NCBI GenBank assembly: GCA_946551795.1
Contig: CAMNRF010000011.1
Location: 1 to 43,471, forward strand
Source of the DNA: an uncultured Oscillibacter sp.
GTDB taxonomy: Bacteria; Bacillota; Clostridia; Oscillospirales; Oscillospiraceae
Direction: 5' to 3'
Length of the DNA stretch: 43,471 nt
Made by a program: the position numbers and the translations under genes. Under the pieces are notes generated by a model that saw only the letters and a list, made by a program, of their open reading frames with translations, searched no databases and was not told where the DNA came from. Below, one piece after another: positions 17,228 through 25,233 of this stretch. Position 1 is the stretch's first letter, and every line of letters starts with the position of its first letter.

Positions 17228-17240
17228 TTGGTGAATAGTA

Positions 17241-18875
17241 TCAGCCGGCCCAGGCCATGTGGCTGACGCCCATTCCGCTGCGGCTGGGAATCAGCTCCAG
17301 CCCGGTGAGCTCGCTGCGGTAGATGGCCAGGGTGCTGGTGATGGTGAGCGGCACGTATACGGCCTCGTCATGGAAGCTCTTCGTGATATAGTTGAAATTC
17401 TCCTGGAGCTTGTCCGGGTCCGTCTGGCTCAGGCAGTCAGTCATGACGGCGTCCAGCTCCGCCTTGTTGCGCATGCCCTTTTGCACGGTGTTGAATTTAT
17501 CGCCGTCGCTGGCCATGGCGGCCAGAGTGGCGTAGGGCTCATAGGAGCCGCCCCAGGAGTTGTAGATGAGCACGCCGAACTCCCCGTCCGTCCAGTTCCT
17601 GCGGTAGACCTGGCTGTCCTGGGGGACGATGTTGAGCTGAATGCCCACCTCGGCGTATTGGGCCTGGAGGATGAGACCGATGTCCCGGTCATTGGTGACC
17701 GAGGCGTCATAGATCAGATCCAGCTCCAGCCTGCGTCCGTCCTTGGACCGGACCGTGTCCCCGCCGGCATAGATCCAGCCCGCGTCCTCCAGAATCTGAT
17801 TGGCCCTCTCCGGGTCATAGGGGTACGGCTCGATCCCGGTGCCGGCATAGGGCACCTCGTCGGAGAAATAGGCGTCGGCAGGCTCCTGGAGCCCTCCGAA
17901 TATGCCCTGGGAGATGGCGGTGTTATCCGTGGCGTACTCCATCGCCAGGCGGACGTTCAAATCTCCGGTGATAGGGCCGGCGGTGTTGATGTTCAGGTTG
18001 GAGACGCTGGTGGAGGGGGCCATCTCGATCTTGAAGCCGGCCGCGGACATCTCCTGGTACAGATCGGCGGTGATCTGCGTGGAGTCCACCATCACGTCGA
18101 TCTCGCCGGCCCTCAGGGCGTTGGCGGCGGTGTTCACGTCGGGGATCACGACGGCCTTCAGGTATTGGAAGCTGGGCTTCTCCCCCCAGTACGCCTCGTT
18201 GCGCTCAAAGAGCGCGTACTGGTCGGCCACATATTCCCTCAGCACCCACATGCCGGTGCCGATGGGGGCGGTGACGCCGTTGTCATAGGGGTCGCCCTCG
18301 GCGGGGAAGCCGGCCTCCCCCAGCATGGTCAGCGGGCGCCGGAAGGTGAAATCGTTCAGCAGGGAGTTGCAGGGCTGGCTCAGACGGAGGACCAGGGTGA
18401 GATCGTCCGGTGTGTCAATCCCTGTGATGGAGGTCAGGGACTGGAGGAAGGAATAGCCGTCGGCGTGCCGCTGGACGGCCTCGATGTTGCGCTTTGCCAC
18501 GGCGGAGGTGAAATCGCTGCCATCGCTGAATTTCACTCCCTCACGCAGGTGAAAGGTGTAGGCGCAGCCGTCCGGCGAAATCTCCCAGCTCTCGGCGAGA
18601 ACGGGGACGATCTGATCGTTCTCCAGGGCCACCAGACTCTCGTAGACCCAGTCCTGGGCGTACATCTGGCTCTTCATCGTGTGGGGGTTCAGATCGCCGA
18701 TGTCCTTGTGGGCCCGGACCACCAGGGTGTCCTTTTCCTCACTTTGCGAGGGGGCGGCGGGCTCCTGCCGGGGCGCGGTCCCGGGGTCCGTCTGCGGCGA
18801 TCCGCCGCCGCAGGCCGCCAGTGTCAGACACAGCGCGGCGGCCAGGAATCCGGCAATCAATTTTTTCATTTTCAT
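17241..18875 (-). CDS. nikA: NikA-like extracellular solute-binding lipoprotein (SBP family 5), candidate cobalt/nickel binder
   Basis: 544 residues. A lipoprotein signal ends at LTLAAC (Cys22), followed by a Gly/Ser/Pro-rich linker. The SBP_bac_5 core is clear: VVRAHKDIGDLNPH, LREGVKFSDGSDF, then YNSWGGSYEPYATLAAM and HDEAVYVPLT near the end. The last two resemble the WGAPYDPHAF and HDEAVYLPI blocks of E. coli NikA, suggesting a metal- or metallophore-binding member rather than a plain peptide binder. AGGAGG stands eight bases before ATG 18875. A cobalamin riboswitch and terminator precede it, so cobalt is the likeliest cargo; that is inference. Confidence 0.85.
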   Translation of the reverse strand: MKMKKLIAGFLAAALCLTLAACGGGSPQTDPGTAPRQEPAAPSQSEEKDTLVVRAHKDIGDLNPHTMKSQMYAQDWVYESLVALENDQIVPVLAESWEISPDGCAYTFHLREGVKFSDGSDFTSAVAKRNIEAVQRHADGYSFLQSLTSITGIDTPDDLTLVLRLSQPCNSLLNDFTFRRPLTMLGEAGFPAEGDPYDNGVTAPIGTGMWVLREYVADQYALFERNEAYWGEKPSFQYLKAVVIPDVNTAANALRAGEIDVMVDSTQITADLYQEMSAAGFKIEMAPSTSVSNLNINTAGPITGDLNVRLAMEYATDNTAISQGIFGGLQEPADAYFSDEVPYAGTGIEPYPYDPERANQILEDAGWIYAGGDTVRSKDGRRLELDLIYDASVTNDRDIGLILQAQYAEVGIQLNIVPQDSQVYRRNWTDGEFGVLIYNSWGGSYEPYATLAAMASDGDKFNTVQKGMRNKAELDAVMTDCLSQTDPDKLQENFNYITKSFHDEAVYVPLTITSTLAIYRSELTGLELIPSRSGMGVSHMAWAG

Positions 18876-18955
18876 CGTACTTCCTCCTGAAAAAATGGAT
18901 TATGGAGCATCGGGCCCCAGGCCCGTTTCCATTCAGACAGGCCTCCTGCCGCGGC

Positions 18956-18992
18956 AAAAAAGAGGAGGGGCGGAATTCCGCGCCTCCTCTTT
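18956..18992 (-). terminator. Terminator in the nikA leader, riboswitch expression platform
   Basis: On the minus strand AAAGAGGAGG pairs with CCTCCTCTTT around a central CGCGGAATTCCGCC and runs into a T-tract. It lies between the cobalamin aptamer and nikA, about 80 bases before the start codon, where a ligand-favoured terminator is expected. Confidence 0.85.
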
Positions 18993-19084
18993 GCAAACGA
19001 CCAGAAAACGACCTCCCCCAGCAAAGCGGAAGCCGCGTTCTCTGTTGATTCGCCTATCACAGGAAGCGAATAACTGACTGCTAA

Positions 19085-19247
19085 TCAAGCAGGTTTCCTG
19101 GCTGGCGGTTCACCGCGCCCCCGCGCCTTCTCATGCTCTCGCACAATGGCATCCCGCAGGGGAGCTGGCCGCTTACAGTGACCGGATCGCTTGGGATTCT
19201 CACCCAATTCCCTCTTCACCGGCATATGCCGGCACTTGATCAGGATT
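19085..19247 (-). ncRNA. Cobalamin riboswitch upstream of the nikABCDE-like operon
   Basis: Read on the minus strand, the class landmarks occur in order: GGGTGAGAATCCC, then CACTGTAAGCGG (the CTGTAAGC core), then the B12-box-like 3' end GCCAGCCAGGAAACCTGC. An arm between core and 3' box fits the variable P8-P13 region. A consensus promoter lies directly upstream and a terminator 90 bases downstream, so cobalamin binding probably ends transcription before nikA. Boundaries are approximate. Confidence 0.92.
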
Positions 19248-19277
19248 CAATTTTGACAGATTTCGATAACGGGGCCC

Positions 19278-19306
19278 ATTATATTCGATGGACAGGGCTT
19301 TGTCAA
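19278..19306 (-). promoter_or_regulatory. Promoter of the riboswitch-nikABCDE transcript
   Basis: Consensus TTGACA (19301-19306) and TATAAT (19278-19283) on the minus strand have a 17-base spacer. The start site near 19271 lies just upstream of the aptamer. Confidence 0.88.
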
Positions 19307-19431
19307 CCGTGAATGGGGAGAAATAAAATTTTTGTGCAGAAAGCACTTGGAGAAATGCCACGCCGCCTACCCTTTGCGCTGTGCGCGGCCCTCCATAAAA
19401 CGCGCGGCGGGCCGCTCCCGAAAAGCGCCTG

Positions 19432-19460
19432 TTGACAGCCCGGCGTCCGTGGGCTAAGAT
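19432..19460 (+). promoter_or_regulatory. Promoter of the btuFCD-like operon
   Basis: TTGACA (19432-19437) and TAAGAT (19455-19460) have a 17-base spacer, giving a start near 19467 and a short 40-base leader. No riboswitch precedes this operon, unlike its two neighbours. Confidence 0.8.
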
Positions 19461-19506
19461 AAAAAGGCATCATTTTCCGAGAGATTGACAAAAGTGAGGT
19501 TTTTTC

Positions 19507-20496
19507 ATGAGACGTATGTGCTGTGCTGTGCTTTTGCTGGCCCTGCTGCTGTCCGGCTGTTCCGGAACCCCTGCCGCGCCCTCCGGCAGCCCCGGCCCCG
19601 CCCCTTCCGCCGAGGCCGCGCCCTCCGAACAGCCCGGCCGGAGCGAGGAGACGGTGTCCTTCACCGACGACCTGGGCCGGGAACTGGAGATTGCCCGTCC
19701 CCGGAGGGCTGCCGCCCTCATCGGCAGCTTTGCCGACATCTGGTGTCTGGCCGGGGGAAAGGACACGCTGGCGGCCGCCGCCAGCGACACCTGGACCAAT
19801 TTCGACCTGGGCTTGGACGACACGGTGGTGAACCTGGGCTCCGTGAAGGACCCCAGCCTGGAGACCCTGCTGGCCGCCGAGCCGGACCTGATCCTGGCCA
19901 GCTGCAACACCACGGCGGATGTGGAGCTGCTGGAGACCTTTGAGAGCGCGGAGATCCCGGCGGCCTATTTTGAGGTGGACAATTTTGACGACTACCTGCG
20001 GATGCTGGACATCTGCACCCAATTGACGGGGAGCCCTGAGAATTATGAGACCTATGGGACCCAGGTGCGGGAGCAGGTGGAGCGGGCCGCCGCCCGGCAG
20101 GACGGCTCCGCGCCCAAGGTGCTGTATATCCGGGCCGCCGCCTCGGTCATCAAGGTGAAGGGCAGCGAGGGCAGCGTGCTGGGGGAGATGCTGGCTGATC
20201 TGGGATGCGTCAATGTGGCGGACAGCGACCACTCCCTGCTGGAAAATCTGAGTATGGAGGGCATCATCGCCGCCGACCCGGACTATATCTTCACGGTCTA
20301 CCAGGGCTCCGACAAGGAGAAGGCCCAGGCCGCGCTGGAGGAGTCCCTCCTGAGCAATCCGGCCTGGAACGGCCTGCGGGCGGTGCGGGAGGACCGGTTC
20401 TACGTCCTGGACCACACGCTGTACAATGTGAAGCCCAACGCGCGCTGGGGGGAGGCCTATGAGAAGCTGGCGGACATCCTCTACCCGGCGGAGTAA
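19507..20496 (+). CDS. BtuF/FepB-type substrate-binding lipoprotein
   Basis: 329 residues. The signal sequence ends at the lipobox LLLSGC (Cys18), followed by a Pro/Ala/Ser-rich linker. The helical-backbone PBP2 fold of cobalamin, heme and siderophore binders is recognisable: VSFTDDLGRELEIARPRRAA, then PSLETLLAAEPDLILA. The start follows a modest GAGG site. It heads an operon with a FecCD permease and an ATPase (overlap of 38 bases with the permease). The substrate could be a corrinoid or an iron chelate. Nearness to B12 genes favours a corrinoid, but the absence of a riboswitch on this operon leaves it open. Confidence 0.85.
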   Translation: MRRMCCAVLLLALLLSGCSGTPAAPSGSPGPAPSAEAAPSEQPGRSEETVSFTDDLGRELEIARPRRAAALIGSFADIWCLAGGKDTLAAAASDTWTNFDLGLDDTVVNLGSVKDPSLETLLAAEPDLILASCNTTADVELLETFESAEIPAAYFEVDNFDDYLRMLDICTQLTGSPENYETYGTQVREQVERAAARQDGSAPKVLYIRAAASVIKVKGSEGSVLGEMLADLGCVNVADSDHSLLENLSMEGIIAADPDYIFTVYQGSDKEKAQAALEESLLSNPAWNGLRAVREDRFYVLDHTLYNVKPNARWGEAYEKLADILYPAE

Positions 20497-21475
20497 CGGC
20501 CGCCGGCTGGCGGCACTGTGCGCCCTGGTGCTGCTGTCCGCCCTGCTGAGCATGTGCCTGGGGGCGGTGGCCGTGGCTCCGGGGGACATCCTCCCCGCCC
20601 TGCTGGGAAGGAGCGGGGGTGCGGCGGCCCAGATCGTCCGCTACGCCCGCCTGCCCCGGACCTGCGGGTGCCTGCTGGCCGGGGCGGCGCTGGCGGTCTC
20701 CGGCGCCCTGATCCAGAGCGTGCTGGGGAACCCCCTGGCCGCGCCCAATATCATCGGCGTCAGCTCCGGCGCGGGACTGGCGGCGGCGCTGTGCGGGGCG
20801 CTGGCGCCCTCCGCGGCCCTGGCGCTGCCCATCGCCTCCTTCGCCGGGGCGCTGGCCGGGGTGCTGCTGGTGCTGTTCATCGCGGAGAAGACCGGGGCGT
20901 CCAAACTCACCCTGGTGCTGGCGGGCGTGGCGGTGTCCGGCATGTTCAGCGCGGGGATCGACGCGGTGGTCACGTTTGTCCCGGACGCCCTGGCGGGCTA
21001 CTCCGATTTCCGCATCGGCGGGCTGGCGAATCTGGCCATGAGCCGGATCGTCCCCGCCTTCTGGGTCATTGTCATCGCCCTGGCGCTGATCCTCTCCTTG
21101 GCCGGGGAGCTGGACGTGCTGATGCTGGGCGCGGAGACCGCCCAGAGCCTGGGCCTGCGGACGAAGCCCCTGCGGCTCATCCTGCTCATCCTGGCCGCCG
21201 CCCTGGCCGGGGCCGCCGTCAGCTTCTCCGGGCTCATCGGCTTTGTGGGCCTCATCGTGCCCCACATCATGCGCCGCCTCCTGGGGGAGGACAGCCTTCC
21301 CCTGCTGGCCGGGTGCGCCCTGGGGGGCGCGGTCTGTCTGACGCTGTGCGACCTGCTGGGTCGCCTGCTGTTCGCCCCCTACGAGCTGCCGGTGGGCATC
21401 GTGCTGAGCCTGGCGGGAGGGCCCTTCTTCATCTGGCTGCTCATCCGGCAGAGGGGAGGGCGGGTCCATGATTGA
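20459..21475 (+). CDS. FecCD/BtuC-type ABC permease
   Basis: 338 residues with about ten hydrophobic helices, as in BtuC. Family blocks are visible: RLPRTCGCLLAGAALAVSGA, then QSVLGNPLAAPNIIGVSSGA, and GLIGFVGLIVPHIMRRLLGE near the C-terminus, the coupling region to the ATPase. ATG 20459 follows GGGGGGAGG. The 38-base overlap with the binding-protein gene is long for translational coupling, so the true start might be slightly downstream. It overlaps the ATPase gene by eight bases. Confidence 0.9.
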   Translation: MRSWRTSSTRRSNGRRLAALCALVLLSALLSMCLGAVAVAPGDILPALLGRSGGAAAQIVRYARLPRTCGCLLAGAALAVSGALIQSVLGNPLAAPNIIGVSSGAGLAAALCGALAPSAALALPIASFAGALAGVLLVLFIAEKTGASKLTLVLAGVAVSGMFSAGIDAVVTFVPDALAGYSDFRIGGLANLAMSRIVPAFWVIVIALALILSLAGELDVLMLGAETAQSLGLRTKPLRLILLILAAALAGAAVSFSGLIGFVGLIVPHIMRRLLGEDSLPLLAGCALGGAVCLTLCDLLGRLLFAPYELPVGIVLSLAGGPFFIWLLIRQRGGRVHD

Positions 21476-22238
21476 GCTGAAAAACCTGTCCGCCGGATAC
21501 GGCGGGCGGGACGTGGTGCACGGCGTGTCCCTGGCCTTTTCCCCGGGGCGGGTGCTGGCCCTGCTGGGCCCCAACGGCTGCGGCAAGAGCACGCTGCTGC
21601 GCACCGCCCTGGGCCTGAACCCGAAGAGCGGCGGGGAGGTGCTGATGGACGGGACCCCGATGGAGTCCCTCACCCCCCGGGAGCGGGCGCTGAAAGCGGC
21701 CTATCTCTCCCAGTCCCGGTCCGTCCCCAACATCACCGCCTACAAAATGGTGCTCCACGGGCGGTTTCCCCACCTGTCCTACCCCCGACGCTACCGAAAA
21801 GAGGACTACGAGGCGGTGGACCGGGCGCTGGAGCGGGCGGACGCCGCCGACGTGGCCCGCCGCTCCATGGGGGAGCTGAGCGGAGGCCAGCGGCAGAAGG
21901 TGTATCTCGCCATGGCCCTGGCCCAGGAGACCCCCACCCTGCTGATGGACGAGCCCACCACCTTCCTGGACGTGGGCCACCAGCTGGAGGTGATGGCGGC
22001 GGCCCGCCGTCTGGCGGAGGAGGGGCGGGCGGTGGTGATGGTGCTCCACGATCTGCCCCTGGCCATGCGGGGGGCGGACGACGTGGCACTGCTGTCGGAC
22101 GGGCGGCTGGCCGCCTATGGCACGGCGGAGGAGGTCTACCGCTCCGGGGCGCTGGATCAGGTGTTCGGCGTGGCCCTGTGCCGGGTGGAGACGGCCTCCG
22201 GCTGGCAGTACTATTACGGTTATAGTCAAAACACTTGA
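21468..22238 (+). CDS. BtuD/FecE-type ABC ATPase
   Basis: 256 residues, a complete nucleotide-binding domain: Walker A GPNGCGKSTLL, signature ELSGGQRQKVYLAMALA, Walker B LLMDEPTTFLD and switch His in VLHDLPLAMR. This arrangement is that of iron-chelate/cobalamin ATPases. It overlaps the permease gene by eight bases with GGGAGGGCGGG upstream. Its stop codon lies inside the first hairpin of a repeated intergenic element (from 22231), so that element has reached or replaced the very 3' end of the gene. Confidence 0.92.
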   Translation: MIELKNLSAGYGGRDVVHGVSLAFSPGRVLALLGPNGCGKSTLLRTALGLNPKSGGEVLMDGTPMESLTPRERALKAAYLSQSRSVPNITAYKMVLHGRFPHLSYPRRYRKEDYEAVDRALERADAADVARRSMGELSGGQRQKVYLAMALAQETPTLLMDEPTTFLDVGHQLEVMAAARRLAEEGRAVVMVLHDLPLAMRGADDVALLSDGRLAAYGTAEEVYRSGALDQVFGVALCRVETASGWQYYYGYSQNT

Positions 22239-22354
22239 AAATCGGTATCCCGATTTTCAAGGCGGGCAGCGCCCGCTGGCACATAGAATGTGCCATGTTT
22301 TGCCGTCCACCGCCAGGCTGTTTCACGGCTCCTGGGACGCATATGCGTCCCAGG
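22231..22354 (+). repeat. Cluster of four tight hairpins, one end of an inverted repeat pair
   Basis: Four near-perfect palindromes stand in a row: CTTGAAAATCGG/CCGATTTTCAAG (22234-22261), GCGGGC/GCCCGC (22262-22276), GGCACAT/ATGTGCC (22278-22294) and a 24-bp perfect palindrome centred on ATAT (22331-22354). The first 17 bases (22231-22247) recur inverted at 25598-25614, again beside a GC-rich hairpin. There is no T-tract, so this is not an ordinary terminator. It lies between the btuD and sirC homologues. Confidence 0.8.
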
Positions 22355-22409
22355 GGCGAAAAGAAGCAATCGCGTCTTTTCCACTGTGGTGACGATAGGA
22401 GGGACCTCT

Positions 22410-23030
22410 ATGGCTTATTTTCCCTTTTTCATCGACGTCTCCGGCGGCGAGGGGCTCATCGTCGGCGGCGGGCGGGTGGCCCTGCGCAAGATCGAAAAGC
22501 TGCTTCCCTATGAGCCCCGGCTCACGGTGTGCGCCAGGACCTTCCTCCCGGAGATCGAGGCCGTCCCCGGTCTGACGCTCCTGCGGGAGCCCTTCCGGCC
22601 GTCTATGGCGGAGGAAAAGCTGTTTGTCATCGCCGCCACGGACGATCCGGAGCTGAACGGGGAGATCGCCGTCCTGTGCCGCGAGCGCCGCGTTCCCGTC
22701 AACGTGGTGGACGACCGGGAGCGGTGTACGTTCCTGTTTCCGGCGCTGGTGAAGCGGGGGCCGCTGTCCGTCGGCATCTCCACCGGCGGGGCCAGCCCCA
22801 GCGGGGCGGTCCACTGGAAGCGGGAGATCGACCGGCTGATCCCCCGGGACGCCGGGGAGCTGCTGGACTATCTGGACGGCCTGCGGGAGACGGTCAAGAG
22901 GGCCGTCCCCGGCGAGGAGCGCAGGGCGGCGGTCTTTGCCGCGCTGTTTGACACCTGCCGGTCGGACGGCTGGCCGCTGGAGGAGGAGAGACTGGAGCGT
23001 CTGCTGGGCGGAGGGGAGGAGTTATCATGA
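22410..23030 (+). CDS. sirC: Precorrin-2 dehydrogenase (SirC/Met8 type)
   Basis: 206 residues. It oxidises precorrin-2 to sirohydrochlorin with NAD; some members also insert the metal. The NAD-binding loop VGGGRVALRK is at residues 18-27, and VIAATDDPELN carries the conserved Asp region. The active-site stretch CTFLFPALVKRGPLSVGIST, followed by GGASP, matches the siroheme synthase N-domain. AGGAGG lies seven bases before ATG 22410; longer frames upstream run through the hairpin cluster and are not credible. It overlaps cobA by four bases. The product can feed siroheme or, via CbiK, anaerobic cobalamin synthesis. Confidence 0.92.
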   Translation: MAYFPFFIDVSGGEGLIVGGGRVALRKIEKLLPYEPRLTVCARTFLPEIEAVPGLTLLREPFRPSMAEEKLFVIAATDDPELNGEIAVLCRERRVPVNVVDDRERCTFLFPALVKRGPLSVGISTGGASPSGAVHWKREIDRLIPRDAGELLDYLDGLRETVKRAVPGEERRAAVFAALFDTCRSDGWPLEEERLERLLGGGEELS

Positions 23031-23767
23031 GCGGAACCGTCTATCTGGTGGGCGCGGGCTGCGGCCGGGCCGACCTCATCACCGTCCGCGGGCTGCGGCT
23101 GCTGGAGCGGTGTGACGCGGTGGTGTACGACGACCTCATCGACCCGGCGCTGCTGGACGCGGCCCCGGCGCGGGCCCTGCGCCTTTACATGGGAAAACGG
23201 GAGGGACAGCACTCCGCCTCCCAGGAGGCCATCTGCGCCAGGCTGGTGGAGCTGGCCCGGGAGGGCAGGCAGGTTGTCCGCCTGAAGGGGGGAGACCCCT
23301 TTGTGTTCGGCCGGGGCGGGGAGGAGGCGCTGGCCCTGATGGCGGCGGGGGTGCCCTTTGAGGTGGTCCCCGGCGTCACCTCTCCCATCGCCATCCCCGC
23401 GCTGGCCGGAATCCCGGTGACCCACCGGGGGCTGAGCCAGAGCCTCCACATCGTCACCGCCCACACGGCGGACACGGAGGACGGGCTGCCCGCGTACTTC
23501 GACCAGTTGGCCGCCCTGCCGGGGACGCTGGTGTTCCTCATGGGTCTTTCCCGGCTGGAGCGGATCACCCGGCGGCTGATGGCTGCGGGGAAGCCGGCGG
23601 AGACCCCCGCCGCCGTTTTGTCCGGCGGGAACGCCCCGCACCCGGCCGCCGTCCGGGGGACGCTGAAGGACATCGCCGCGAAGGCCCGGGCGGCGGGGGT
23701 GCAGGCCCCGGCGGTCATCGTGGTGGGGGATGTGGCGGCTCTGGAGCTCCAGGGCAACAGCATTTAA
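23027..23767 (+). CDS. cobA: Uroporphyrinogen-III C-methyltransferase
   Basis: 246 residues, the normal length of stand-alone SUMT. The enzyme transfers two methyl groups from S-adenosylmethionine to uroporphyrinogen III, giving precorrin-2. Signatures in order: YLVGAGCGRADLIT (N-terminal glycine loop), VRLKGGDPFVFGRGGEE (the GGDP SAM site), VVPGVTSPIAIPALAGIPVT and LVFLMGLSRL. It overlaps sirC by four bases (ATGA) after GGAGGAG. The pair supplies sirohydrochlorin to the CbiK chelatase encoded downstream. No uroporphyrinogen-III synthase is fused to it here. Confidence 0.95.
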   Translation: MSGTVYLVGAGCGRADLITVRGLRLLERCDAVVYDDLIDPALLDAAPARALRLYMGKREGQHSASQEAICARLVELAREGRQVVRLKGGDPFVFGRGGEEALALMAAGVPFEVVPGVTSPIAIPALAGIPVTHRGLSQSLHIVTAHTADTEDGLPAYFDQLAALPGTLVFLMGLSRLERITRRLMAAGKPAETPAAVLSGGNAPHPAAVRGTLKDIAAKARAAGVQAPAVIVVGDVAALELQGNSI

Positions 23768-23801
23768 GATTTCTGGAACGCAAAATCCGGCGATCACCGT
23801 T

Positions 23802-23881
23802 TGTAGGGGCGGATATGATCCGCCCGTCCTCCGGGAAATCCGGTGTTTGAATCGGACGGGCGGCTGATAGCCGCCCCTACA
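23802..23881. repeat. Paired GTAGGGGCGG-type inverted repeats
   Basis: TGTAGGGGCGG begins the unit and its complement CCGCCCCTACA ends it. Each half is itself a hairpin (GGGCGGAT/ATCCGCCC and GGGCGGCT/AGCCGCCC), joined by a 34-base spacer. A related half unit, GGTCGGCC/GGCCGACC ending in CCCCTACA, occurs at 32698-32726. Probably a dispersed non-coding repeat family of this genome. Confidence 0.7.
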
Positions 23882-23953
23882 CACCGTCATTGTGAGATTT
23901 TCCCATTCCGGAATTTTCAAATGCTGCCGCCTTGTCTGGAACTCATTTCATGA

Positions 23954-23982
23954 TTGACAGGGCTGTTCTCCCAGTGTATGAT
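23954..23982 (+). promoter_or_regulatory. Promoter of the riboswitch-cbiK transcript
   Basis: TTGACA (23954-23959) and TATGAT (23977-23982) are 17 bases apart, with the second cobalamin aptamer directly downstream. cbiK therefore has its own regulated transcript, separate from cobA. Confidence 0.85.
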
Positions 23983-24023
23983 TGAAAGCGGCAAGCCCAT
24001 ACAATTGGATAGCTTGACGTGTC

Positions 24024-24197
24024 AGCATTCCGCGCCTTTGGCGCGGAGAGGAAACTGGTTGGAACCCAGTACAGCTCCCGCTGCTGTAATTGCAGGAGCC
24101 CGCTGTCAGAGCAGGAGGCGGCCATTCGGAACACCCGGAGAAGGCAGGACAGCGGGCGCAGGTACACTGTACCCCAATGCATAAGTCAGAAGACAGG
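24024..24197 (+). ncRNA. Cobalamin riboswitch upstream of cbiK
   Basis: Class landmarks in order: GGAGAGGAAACTGGTTGGAA, then CCCGCTGCTGTAATTG (the CCCGC-ACTGT-like core), a long paired variable arm, and the 3' box AAGTCAGAAGACAGGC. It is preceded by a consensus promoter and followed by a terminator-like hairpin about 55 bases on, then cbiK. Control of a cobalt chelatase by cobalamin is expected. Ends are approximate. Confidence 0.92.
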
Positions 24198-24249
24198 CGG
24201 CACATCGGGCAGGGCATCCGGCGCATTTGGGGCGCCGGGCATCTCACGT

Positions 24250-24292
24250 AAAAAACGGGGCGTGGAGGACGATCTGTCCGCCGCGCCCTTTT
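24250..24292 (+). terminator. Terminator-like hairpin between the riboswitch and cbiK
   Basis: AAAA-C-GGGGCG pairs with CGCCC-TTTT, enclosing an inner stem GGAC/GTCC. It ends in a T-run and lies in the position of an expression platform. Its core (24262-24285) is a 24-base exact copy of codons 26-33 of cbiK (24491-24514). Confidence 0.65.
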
Positions 24293-24415
24293 GGTTTCCC
24301 CGCCGGCGGGGAGCAGTTCAAAACGCGTTCTTTGCGCCGGACGCGCGCCTCCGCGGCACGGGGGCCGGCGTCCTGGCAGAATTGAGACAACAGGATAAAA
24401 ACAGGGGGTTGTGGA

Positions 24416-25195
24416 GTGATGAGACGGGGGATCTTGGCGGCCAGCTTCGGCACCACGCATTTGGACACGATGGAGAAGACCATTCAGGCGGTGGAGGACG
24501 ATCTGTCCGCCGCGTTTCCCGGCACCAAGGTGTACCGGGCCTTTACCAGCGGAAAGGTCCGGGCGGGGCTGAGGGAGCGGTACGGCGTCCATGTGGACAG
24601 CGTGGGCGAGGCCCTGGAGCGGATGCGGGGAGAGGGCGTGGACCAGGCCCTGGTGCAGACCACCCTGCTGCTGCCCGGCGTGGAGTACGACCTGCTGCGG
24701 CGGGAGGTGCTGACGGGTGCCGGCGGGATGCGGGCGGCACTGGGCCTGCCCCTGCTGTGGGACGACGGGGACCTGGCCGCTGTGGCGGACATCCTGGCCG
24801 GCGCCTACCCGGTGGAGGAGGATCAGGTCCTGCTGCTGATGGGCCACGGGAGCAGCCACATGGCCAACGACCTGTATCTCCGGCTGATCCGGCACATGGA
24901 GTCCCGGGGCGGGCAGATGGCGCTGTGCACGGTGGAGGGCACCCCCGATTTTGAGGCGGCCGTCGAGGGCCTCAGGACCCAGCCCCGGCGGCGGGTGAGG
25001 CTCGCCCCGCTGCTGCTGGTGGCGGGGGACCACGCCAAAAACGATATGGCCGGGGACGGGCCGGGCAGCCTGCGCCGCCGTCTGGAGGCGGCCGGGTTTC
25101 AGGTGTCCTGCGACGTGCGGGGCCTGGGAGAGCTCCCCGCGATCCGGGAGCGCCTGGTCCGCCGGGCCAAATCGGCTTGGGAGGCGGCCTCATGA
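24416..25195 (+). CDS. cbiK: Sirohydrochlorin cobaltochelatase CbiK
   Basis: 259 residues, the normal size of class II chelatase CbiK. It inserts Co2+ into sirohydrochlorin, the committing step of the anaerobic B12 pathway. The N-terminal ILAASFGTTHLDT is typical. The metal-binding residues of Salmonella CbiK have counterparts at nearly the same positions: Glu90 (GVEYD), His144 (LLMGHGSSH) and His206 (GDHAKNDMAG). GTG 24416 has AGGGGG seven bases upstream; ATG 24419 is the alternative. No signal peptide is visible, so it should act in the cytoplasm. Later cbi genes are not in the window. Confidence 0.95.
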   Translation: MMRRGILAASFGTTHLDTMEKTIQAVEDDLSAAFPGTKVYRAFTSGKVRAGLRERYGVHVDSVGEALERMRGEGVDQALVQTTLLLPGVEYDLLRREVLTGAGGMRAALGLPLLWDDGDLAAVADILAGAYPVEEDQVLLLMGHGSSHMANDLYLRLIRHMESRGGQMALCTVEGTPDFEAAVEGLRTQPRRRVRLAPLLLVAGDHAKNDMAGDGPGSLRRRLEAAGFQVSCDVRGLGELPAIRERLVRRAKSAWEAAS

Positions 25196-25233
25196 GAGAG
25201 CCATAGACTGTTCAGGAAGACACAAGACAATTC

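Noticed and set aside
23027-23767. CysG-type fusion of SirC and CobA
   Set aside because: The two genes are separate, overlapping by only four bases with distinct starts and stops.
24019-24954. A long open frame spanning the cbiK riboswitch and part of cbiK
   Set aside because: It reads through the aptamer and is out of frame with cbiK. The VEDDLSAA match arises from the 24-base duplication.
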